Below, piece by piece: positions 12,505 through 17,806 of a stretch of 17,806 bases of DNA. The stretch lies in assembly GCA_002361625.1 (NCBI GenBank), contig DETL01000008.1:1-17806 (forward strand), written 5' to 3'. Under the pieces are notes generated by a model. That model saw only the letters and a list, made by a program, of their open reading frames with translations. It was not told the origin of the DNA and ran no database searches. Position 1 is the stretch's first letter, and every line of letters starts with the position of its first letter. Made by a program: the position numbers and the translations under genes. This DNA comes from Bacteroidales bacterium UBA3289. Its GTDB lineage: Bacteria; Bacteroidota; Bacteroidia; Bacteroidales; UBA932.

Positions 12505-14523
12505 TTACCAGGTATACTCCAGCGAGATCATCAGGCTGGCTCCCGGCATCGGATAGCCTTGAACCACCTGATACGAACGGTCGAACACGTTCCTGACCAC
12601 CATGCCCGCCTTCAGGACCGGCGCCTTCGCCCGGTTCCCGGAAGCGGGCAAATCTATGATGCGGGCTATGGAAGCATCGCTGACCGACCAGGGGGCGATA
12701 TGGTAGTCCGGCGTATTCGCCGTCCGGGACCAGCGCTCCCCTGTCACGACCGTATCCCAGGAAAACGACCAGGCCCGCCAGCCGGCACGAAGGTCGATTC
12801 CGCCGCTGTGCCGCGGAATATAGGGAATCTGGTTCCCGAAAGTGCTTCCGGACGGATCGCTATGGTCCAGCGCCCGTTGGAAACTGTAGCGGAACACGGC
12901 CTCCGCCGTCCATCCCTGCTGGTGGAAACGCCCATCCAACCGCACATCCACGCCCGTGACATCCACCCGTCCGATGTTGAGCATCGTCCAGCGGAACTGC
13001 GACGATGTCGGGATGGCGACGATCTTGTCCGTCACCCGGTTGAAATAGGGTGAAAGCCGCCCCTCCCAGGACCAGGGTCCGGAGGCGTGCCGGAAACGCA
13101 GGTCCAAGCCCGCCTGGACGGCGGATTCCGGGTCGAGAGCGGAATTTCCCATCTGGGAGTAATAGAGGTCGTTGAAGGACGGCAGACGATAGCTTCGCTT
13201 GAGGAAGCCGTCCATCTCCAGCCAGCGGAAAGGGGCATAGAACAGGCTGATGGAAGGCATCCACGCACGCCGGAACGTATTTTCCCGGGACCAGCCGCCG
13301 GCTTCCGGGGTCAGAAACCCGTCCCAGGCGCCCTGATAGACAGCATGGGCAGCCACGCGGAAGCGTTCCCAAGCCAGCCGGGTGGCCAGCGCCCCCGTGA
13401 AGACGGTCCTCCGCGGGGTGACGGACTGTCCGGCATCGGTATCCAGGGCATTGCGTTGCAGGTCGGTACTCAGGTCCACGGACCAGGGATCCGCAAGTAC
13501 GAACGACTGTGCGAGAGATAGATAACCGGAGCGCTGGTGATAATGCAGATCATAGGGCAGCGCCATGGGATTCTTCTCCGGGTGGGTGTCGTAATGGATA
13601 TAGTCGTCCGCGAATTTGAAACGGAGCGACGTCGCGTAACGAGGCGTCCAGTCTTCCTGCCAACCGCCCTGAAGGAAGAGATTGCGGTCCGCCTGCCGCT
13701 CCGCACTGAACGGAAAGCCCGTTGCCCGGCGGATGACCGGACCGGGGAATCCCCGCTCGGAGCCGTAGCCATATCCGCGAAGACGCCATTCCCCCCGCCT
13801 GAGGCGGCCGAACAGGGCCGACTCCAGGCGGAGGCTCCGGATATCCCCGTTTTCCCGCACCAGGGTGGTATCGAAAAAGGGAAACTTGTATTTCCCATGA
13901 CTGGTCACCCCCTCCGCCGATACCCGGAGCGTGACGGGGCCCAGATCCAGGTCCCATTGGAGGGACGGATTGAAGGTTCCGAAAGAACCCCCTCTCAGAC
14001 GCACCCGTCCCCCATCCCGGTCCACCAGCAGGGGGCGCTCGCTTTCCAAGTGAACCGAAGCGCCGGACGCGTATTCCTTCGCCGTCTGCAAACGTCTGGT
14101 TTTCTGTCCGTTATACAGGGACACCAGGCCGATTCCGTCCACGGAGAAACGTCCCAGGTCCACCTGCATGTTCTGCGCATTGTCCACCTGGACACCGTCC
14201 AGGAACACGCCGACATGCTCGCTTCCCAGACTGCGGACATTCACCGTCTTCAATCCCCCTACCCCTCCATAATCCTTCACCTGGACACCGGTAAACCGGC
14301 GGAGGACGTCTGCGACCTGCGCCGGAGGAGCGGCCACGCCCGGAAGATACACTTCCTCGGAGGGCCGGACGACCGGGAACACCTGGACGGAATAGACGGA
14401 GGCCGCCGCGAGCGTATCCGCCTCCTGGGCCTGCAGGCACCAGGGGGCGGACAGGGCGATGGCCAGCGCTATGGCTGAAGGGCTTCGCAAGTCAATACAG
14501 AGCAAAATGCCCCGGGCAGACAC
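12505..14523 (-). CDS. btuB: TonB-dependent outer-membrane receptor, BtuB-like
   Basis: A 672-residue receptor starting at ATG 14523 on the minus strand, overlapping the btuG end by 32 bases. The signal-peptide-like start ends SAPWCLQAQ. The plug domain covers about 60-160: VADVLRRFTGVQVKDYGG, LKTVNVRSLGSEHVGVFLDG and VQVDNAQNMQVDLGRF, the usual order. The barrel follows to the C-terminal SLMISLEYTW with a final aromatic. Length and the direct plug start, without an SusC-type carboxypeptidase-like domain, fit BtuB. The pairing with btuG behind a B12 riboswitch identifies the ligand as cobalamin or a related corrinoid. It uses TonB energy to import B12 from BtuG. Confidence 0.88.
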   Translation of the reverse strand: MSARGILLCIDLRSPSAIALAIALSAPWCLQAQEADTLAAASVYSVQVFPVVRPSEEVYLPGVAAPPAQVADVLRRFTGVQVKDYGGVGGLKTVNVRSLGSEHVGVFLDGVQVDNAQNMQVDLGRFSVDGIGLVSLYNGQKTRRLQTAKEYASGASVHLESERPLLVDRDGGRVRLRGGSFGTFNPSLQWDLDLGPVTLRVSAEGVTSHGKYKFPFFDTTLVRENGDIRSLRLESALFGRLRRGEWRLRGYGYGSERGFPGPVIRRATGFPFSAERQADRNLFLQGGWQEDWTPRYATSLRFKFADDYIHYDTHPEKNPMALPYDLHYHQRSGYLSLAQSFVLADPWSVDLSTDLQRNALDTDAGQSVTPRRTVFTGALATRLAWERFRVAAHAVYQGAWDGFLTPEAGGWSRENTFRRAWMPSISLFYAPFRWLEMDGFLKRSYRLPSFNDLYYSQMGNSALDPESAVQAGLDLRFRHASGPWSWEGRLSPYFNRVTDKIVAIPTSSQFRWTMLNIGRVDVTGVDVRLDGRFHQQGWTAEAVFRYSFQRALDHSDPSGSTFGNQIPYIPRHSGGIDLRAGWRAWSFSWDTVVTGERWSRTANTPDYHIAPWSVSDASIARIIDLPASGNRAKAPVLKAGMVVRNVFDRSYQVVQGYPMPGASLMISLEYTW

Positions 14524-15673
14524 CGGCCTTTACGGTCCAGCGCAACGCACCCCCGGAATAGCACGAAACCGTGCCCGGATTGAAATAATCGCCGGCATCC
14601 CCGACCAAAAAGGTATCCCCGTCCAGCACGCCCAGGCTGTACAAAGCCGTTGCCGACACTTTCAGGGGCAGCGCCTTCCGGACGCCGTTCCGGACGCTCC
14701 AGGCCTGGTACTCGTGGGCGGCGCCCCAGTCGAATTCGGAATCGGTGCCGATGCAATAGACCGTATCCCCGTACAGGGCGGAAACACTCACATAATCAGC
14801 CACTTTGGAGACCGGATCGATACCGCTGGCGGTCTGGGTCTCGATCCGGTACAAGCCGGAATGAACGCTCCAGAAGTCGCCCAGCGTCGTGACGTAGATG
14901 CCGCCGGTACCGTCCGCATAGACATTCTTCAGATTCACCTGCACGGAGATCGACCGTTCCACCCGGAAGGAATCCGTGTCGATGACACTCACCGTATTGT
15001 CGTACGCATAATCCGGGGGAAGCTGGCTGGAAATGCCTCCGGAATTGGCGACATACAGTTTGCCGCCATACCAGGCGATACCCTCCGGCTGGTAGCCCAC
15101 TTCCACGGAGCCTGCGAGCTTCTTGGTTTCCAGGTCGATCCGGTACACCTGTCCTTTCGGATTCTTGGAGTCCGTCACCGAATAGTTTCCGTTCTCATCG
15201 TAACTTCCTGTCGCATAAGCGCCTGCCCAGGAAGTGACATAGGCGTAGCGTTGATCGAACGCGAGGGAACGCGGCGTCGGGACCGGGATGGCGGCGATTT
15301 CCGTCTCATCCTTTGCCGAGAGGACTTCCACGATTCCGGAGTTGTTCACGACCAGCCAGAGCTCGTCCCCATGGACGGCGATGTCATTGCCTACGTCGCC
15401 CAGGCCGGCACCCACCTCCGGATTCATTTTCCGGAAGGCCCCGTTGACATAGGTCCCATCGGAAACCCGGAGGAAATCCAGGGTGGCGTTGTTGGAACCC
15501 ATGCCCCCTTCATTGAGCAGGAAAACTTTCCGGACCGACTCCGGGAAACCCGAGACATCGACCTTCTGGCCGGTCAATTCCGCATCTTTGGACGGCGGTT
15601 CCGGTACAGAATCCTTGCGGCATGCGCAAAAGCACAGCGTACCGCAAAGCAAAAGCAGCATCGCTTTCTTCAT
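14492..15673 (-). CDS. btuG: BtuG-like cobalamin-binding surface lipoprotein
   Basis: From ATG 15673 this encodes 393 residues with the lipoprotein signal MKKAMLLLLCGTLCFCACRK. The mature part is a YncE-like seven-bladed beta-propeller, visible as repeated blades: VFLLNEGGMGSNNATLDFLR (about 50-69), GNDIAVHGDELWLVVNNSG, RSLAFDQRYAYVTSWAGAYA, PEGIAWYGGKLYVANSGG, NTVSVIDTDSFRVERSI. In Bacteroides BtuG binds B12 with very high affinity at the surface and forms a lid on BtuB. The context fits exactly: a cobalamin riboswitch in front and btuB behind, with overlapping genes. A YncE-type propeller of another role is possible but unlikely here. Confidence 0.87.
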   Translation of the reverse strand: MKKAMLLLLCGTLCFCACRKDSVPEPPSKDAELTGQKVDVSGFPESVRKVFLLNEGGMGSNNATLDFLRVSDGTYVNGAFRKMNPEVGAGLGDVGNDIAVHGDELWLVVNNSGIVEVLSAKDETEIAAIPVPTPRSLAFDQRYAYVTSWAGAYATGSYDENGNYSVTDSKNPKGQVYRIDLETKKLAGSVEVGYQPEGIAWYGGKLYVANSGGISSQLPPDYAYDNTVSVIDTDSFRVERSISVQVNLKNVYADGTGGIYVTTLGDFWSVHSGLYRIETQTASGIDPVSKVADYVSVSALYGDTVYCIGTDSEFDWGAAHEYQAWSVRNGVRKALPLKVSATALYSLGVLDGDTFLVGDAGDYFNPGTVSCYSGGALRWTVKAGVCPGHFALY

Positions 15674-15697
15674 AATGAACAGATTAACGTTTCCACT

Positions 15698-15710
15698 GGG
15701 GCTTGTCCCC
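15698..15710 (-). promoter_or_regulatory. GC-rich hairpin between riboswitch and btuG start
   Basis: GGGGACAAGCCCC on the minus strand can form a short stem between the aptamer and the btuG ATG. No T run follows, so if it belongs to the expression platform it would act on translation rather than as a terminator. An alternative pairing GGGCT/AGCCC overlaps it. Confidence 0.35.
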
Positions 15711-15730
15711 GAGCCCGGCTGTGCAACTTG

Positions 15731-15905
15731 ATGAAGGCAGGTCTTCTGACTGGTCCCGGCCCCGGCCTTCTCATCCCCGAGGGGACAATGGCATTGATTC
15801 GGAGCCGTTCCGGACGACACAGCTGCGGGCACAGTCCCGGACTCGCACCGGATTCCCTTTTGAGCCCGCCGGGAAGAATCCCGGCCCAGGCACCTTCATC
15901 CGGCG
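15731..15905 (-). ncRNA. Cobalamin (B12) riboswitch
   Basis: On the minus strand the leader shows the typical order of conserved segments: GGTGCCTGGGCCGGGAT near the 5' end, AAAAGGGAATCCGGTGCGAG, then GGACTGTGCCCGCAGCTGT, and at the 3' end AGTCAGAAGACCTGCCTTC. The last three are hallmarks of the cobalamin class. The aptamer is about 175 bases and ends about 58 bases before the btuG ATG. When cobalamin is bound it should lower expression of btuG and btuB. No separate terminator stem is evident after it. Confidence 0.93.
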
Positions 15906-15913
15906 CAAAAATA
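15906..15913 (-). promoter_or_regulatory. Promoter box for the riboswitch-btuG-btuB transcript
   Basis: TATTTTTG on the minus strand matches TAnnTTTG exactly and places the transcript start right at the 5' end of the riboswitch (near 15899). It lies only 18 bases beyond the stop of the CYTH gene upstream. Confidence 0.6.
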
Positions 15914-15931
15914 CGAAAAAAAAGGGAGATA

Positions 15932-16429
15932 TTACCAGGATTTGAAGGGTTTTCGGGCGAGATAGCCGTTGTAATACCGCTTGTCGCCCGTGACCTCCTC
16001 CCCCAGCCAGGACGGTTTCGGGAAGGACTCGTCGGCATCGGCGAGTTCGATCTCTGCCATCACCAGCCCCTCGTTCTCCCCGTGGAACTCGTCCACTTCG
16101 AAGAAGCGGGACGAGTCTGTCATTCCGAGCGGAGCGAAGGAATCTGCCGGCACGATCCACCGGGTCTTATCGACACACCCCGGCTTACAGAGCTGGAAAA
16201 GGTCCTCCGCCTCCTGCAGGGTCAATTCCTTCTCCCACTCCGGACGGCTTCCCAGGCCGATGAACGGTCCCTTGACGGTCAGGATCCCCTTCCCGTCGCG
16301 GATCCGCACCCGGACGCTGCGCCCTTCGTCATGGGCGATATAGCCCTGGCGGATCCGGTGCTTCTCCACCGCCTCCGCCTTGTACCCGTCCCCTGTCACG
16401 AGGAATTTCCGTTCGGATTCTATCTGCAT
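15932..16429 (-). CDS. CYTH-domain protein with an inserted repeat
   Basis: A 165-residue CYTH (adenylate cyclase/thiamine triphosphatase) domain. The catalytic EXEXK motif is ESERK at residues 4-8, followed by the tunnel strands RIRQGYIAHDEGRSVRVRIR, ILTVKGPF and EWEKELTL, and the acidic late strands FFEVDEFHGENEGLVMAEIE. Members bind triphosphates with Mg; small bacterial ones are often tripolyphosphatases, and the exact substrate is unknown. Residues about 96-104 (within DSFAPLGMTDSS) are extra compared with the usual short link between KTRWIV and FEVDEFHG. They are encoded by a common interspersed repeat inserted in frame. The gene starts three bases after nadD ends and closes the operon gmk - nadD - CYTH. 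Confidence 0.82.
   Translation of the reverse strand: MQIESERKFLVTGDGYKAEAVEKHRIRQGYIAHDEGRSVRVRIRDGKGILTVKGPFIGLGSRPEWEKELTLQEAEDLFQLCKPGCVDKTRWIVPADSFAPLGMTDSSRFFEVDEFHGENEGLVMAEIELADADESFPKPSWLGEEVTGDKRYYNGYLARKPFKSW
16119..16145. repeat. Interspersed palindromic repeat inside the CYTH gene
   Basis: GTCATTCCGAGCGGAGCGAA followed by GGAATCT is a version of the GTCATTCTGAGCGAAGCGAA repeat scattered in many bacterial genomes, including Bacteroidota, and it can fold through ATTCC/GGAAT. Such repeats normally sit between genes. Here it is in frame in a coding region. Confidence 0.75.
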
Positions 16430-16432
16430 AAG

Positions 16433-16990
16433 CTACATCAGAAAAGCGCTCATATCCTGCCCGGCGGCGAGGCCGTTGCGGATTTCGGTGGAGGAAATGT
16501 CCACGCGGGGGGCTTTCAGGAGTTCGATCCGGTAGTCCGGGCATTCCCGCAGCAGGCGGGCCTTGAGATGGCCCCGGTGATAGCCCTTCCGGGGAAAGAC
16601 CACGACACCATACTCACGGAGGATACGATCGTAATCCCGCCAGCGCGGGAAACTTTCCAGATTGTCTGCGCCGATGACCAGGGTAAACTCGTTCCCGGGT
16701 TCCCGCTCCCGCAGCGCATCCAGCGTACGGATCGTATAATGAGGCGGTTCCATACCCAATTCGATATCATCCACCCACACCCGGATCTCCGGATGCCGCT
16801 TCACGGCGGCCACGGCGGCCTCATACCGCTGCTCCCCCGTCAACGCATTCTCCGCATCCTTGAACGGACTCTGTGGCGACACGATGAGGTACACCCAGTC
16901 GAACGCCGCATCCCGCGTCAGGTACTCCATGATGGCCTGATGGCCGATATGCAACGGGTTGAAACTCCCGGAATAGACCGCGATCCTCAC
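16433..16990 (-). CDS. nadD: Nicotinate-nucleotide adenylyltransferase NadD
   Basis: A 185-residue enzyme that joins ATP and nicotinate mononucleotide to make deamido-NAD. The nucleotidyltransferase motif is YSGSFNPLHIGHQAIMEYL (about 6-24), with both active-site His residues in HIGH. The second motif is ISSTEIRNGL (about 165-174). Between them VIGADNLESFPRWRDYDRIL is the usual NadD segment. Length is normal. It overlaps gmk upstream by four bases and lies three bases before the CYTH gene. With PnuC elsewhere in the window it makes two NAD supply routes, salvage and the final steps of synthesis. Confidence 0.95.
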   Translation of the reverse strand: MRIAVYSGSFNPLHIGHQAIMEYLTRDAAFDWVYLIVSPQSPFKDAENALTGEQRYEAAVAAVKRHPEIRVWVDDIELGMEPPHYTIRTLDALREREPGNEFTLVIGADNLESFPRWRDYDRILREYGVVVFPRKGYHRGHLKARLLRECPDYRIELLKAPRVDISSTEIRNGLAAGQDMSAFLM

Positions 16991-17553
16991 GCTGAAAGGA
17001 AGGTATCGACCATGTTCTCCGCCTCGGCGAGGGCGGTGGCCAGGTCGTCATTGACAAGGATTCTGTCGAACTTCGGGGCGTAAGTCATCTCCTCGGCGGC
17101 CTTGGCGACGCGCTTTTCAATATCCTCGGCAGAGTCGGTGCCGCGCTTCACGAGGCGTTCCCGAAGCACCTCCACGGAAGGGGCCTGGATAAAGACGGAA
17201 AGGGCCTGGTCGCCGAAATATTTCTTCAGGTTCACGCCGCCCTTGACATCCACGTCGAAGATGATGACATGGCCGCGCGCCCAGATCCGGTTCACTTCCG
17301 CCTTGAGGGTGCCGTAGAAACGGTCCGGATAGACTTCCTCGAATTCCACGAACTTGTCGTCCCGCACCAGGAGACGGAAGACATCGGCCGAATAGAAGAA
17401 GTACTCCACGCCGTCCTTTTCCGCTCCCCGCGGCAGCCGGGAGGTAGCGGACACGGAAAATTCGATCTCGGGATGGAGACCCAGGATATGGTTGACAATC
17501 GTACTTTTACCGGACCCGGATGGGGCGGAAAAGATCAATACTTTGTTGCCCAT
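16987..17553 (-). CDS. gmk: Guanylate kinase
   Basis: A 188-residue enzyme that phosphorylates GMP to GDP with ATP. The P-loop is FSAPSGSGKSTIVNHIL (about 8-24). The GMP-binding part includes SVSATSRLPRGAEKDGVEYF (about 33-52), with the conserved Ser, Arg and Tyr. FVEFEEVYPDRFYGTLKAEV and the Walker B-like VIIFDVDVKGGVNLKK follow, then the lid region RGTDSAEDIEKRVAKA. All key residues are present and the length is normal. It is first in the operon gmk - nadD - CYTH, an order often seen in Bacteroidales. The promoter lies about 25 bases upstream. Confidence 0.96.
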   Translation of the reverse strand: MGNKVLIFSAPSGSGKSTIVNHILGLHPEIEFSVSATSRLPRGAEKDGVEYFFYSADVFRLLVRDDKFVEFEEVYPDRFYGTLKAEVNRIWARGHVIIFDVDVKGGVNLKKYFGDQALSVFIQAPSVEVLRERLVKRGTDSAEDIEKRVAKAAEEMTYAPKFDRILVNDDLATALAEAENMVDTFLSA

Positions 17554-17578
17554 GCGTTCATCTGTTTTTGTGACGGAA

Positions 17579-17586
17579 CAAAAATA
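17579..17586 (-). promoter_or_regulatory. Promoter box for the gmk operon
   Basis: TATTTTTG on the minus strand is a perfect -7 box, 25 bases before the gmk ATG. The -33 element is not clear. Confidence 0.55.
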
Positions 17587-17629
17587 AGCATTTTCGGCGA
17601 AACATCGGCCCGATCGGACCCGCCAACGC

Positions 17630-17660
17630 TTTTAATTTCTTTTAAAAATCATTAAATTTG
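17630..17660 (+). promoter_or_regulatory. Promoter for the aldolase gene
   Basis: TTTT (17630-17633), 19 bases, then the perfect -7 box TAAATTTG (17653-17660). Transcription should start near 17667, leaving a leader of about 33 bases before the ATG at 17700. Confidence 0.65.
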
Positions 17661-17699
17661 CGGACGCTTAGAAGAAAGAACGTTTAACACTTTTATATT

Positions 17700-17806
17700 A
17701 TGGTTTCTTACAAAGAATTAGGTCTTGTGAACACCCGTGAGATGTTCGCGAAGGCAGTTGCCGGCGGTTATGCCATCCCGGCTTTCAACTTCAACAACAT
17801 GGAGCA
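17700..17806 (+). CDS. fbaA: Class II fructose-bisphosphate aldolase, 5' part only
   Basis: The first 35 residues are present before the window ends: MVSYKELGLVNTREMFAKAV and then GGYAIPAFNFNNMEQ. This is the N-terminus of the zinc-dependent class II aldolase used in glycolysis and gluconeogenesis; the NTREMFAKA and YAIPAFNFNN stretches are characteristic. Metal ligands and the active-site loop lie further on and cannot be checked here. It is divergent from gmk and has its own promoter. The symbol fbaA is used in the general sense of class II aldolase. Confidence 0.88.
   Translation, partial: MVSYKELGLVNTREMFAKAVAGGYAIPAFNFNNME

Noticed and set aside
14459..17083. Long plus-strand open frame of about 874 codons
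   Set aside because: It runs antisense through btuG, the B12 riboswitch, the CYTH gene and nadD, all clearly supported, so it is a GC-driven shadow.
1..17806. CRISPR array or tRNA/rRNA genes
   Set aside because: No regularly spaced repeats and no cloverleaf or rRNA-like sequence were found on either strand by eye.

Overview
The window is a stretch of bacterial chromosome, most likely from a fairly GC-rich member of the Bacteroidales (an Alistipes- or Cryptobacteroides-like lineage would fit, but the genus cannot be settled). The basis is the Bacteroidota promoter box TAnnTTTG upstream of many genes, the absence of clear Shine-Dalgarno sites, the BtuG/BtuB pair behind a cobalamin riboswitch, and the closest familiar forms of Gmk, NadD, RecR and class II aldolase.

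Positions 1 to about 6350 are an accessory region that is visibly more AT-rich over its first 4 kb. It opens with an IS1249-like (IS256-group) insertion sequence. A run of small envelope proteins of unknown function follows: three lipoproteins, one outer-membrane barrel, one periplasmic protein and two tiny membrane proteins. Mixed in are gene fragments: the 3' part of a NADAR-domain gene, an ssb lacking its first strand, and three decayed copies (A, B, C) of the 3' end of one unrecognised protein-coding gene. The copies lie in the gaps after the 2515-3000, 3307-3834 and 4143-4691 genes. Copies A and C also share the promoter placed just after the old stop codon, so the same tail-plus-promoter module precedes two unrelated exported-protein genes. 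This gene/tail/promoter arrangement is the most unusual feature of the window. It looks like a decayed modular array, for example orphan immunity-type genes or cassette-like units.

Positions 6396 to 17806 look like ordinary chromosome. 6396-7142 (a membrane-anchored protein) and 7282-8133 (a DUF3298 lipoprotein followed by a LOG-family protein) are divergent. Next comes a tightly overlapping minus-strand operon, pnuC - BadF-type kinase - recR - mntP, with a cytoplasmic FKBP isomerase on the opposite strand. Then come btuB and btuG, transcribed leftward from a B12 riboswitch, and upstream of them the operon gmk - nadD - CYTH protein. The window ends inside a class II fructose-bisphosphate aldolase gene.

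Functional themes are vitamin and cofactor handling (B12 capture by BtuG and import by BtuB, nicotinamide riboside import by PnuC, NAD synthesis by NadD), nucleotide metabolism (Gmk, LOG), DNA repair (RecR) and metal efflux (MntP). The accessory region appears to deal with the cell envelope.
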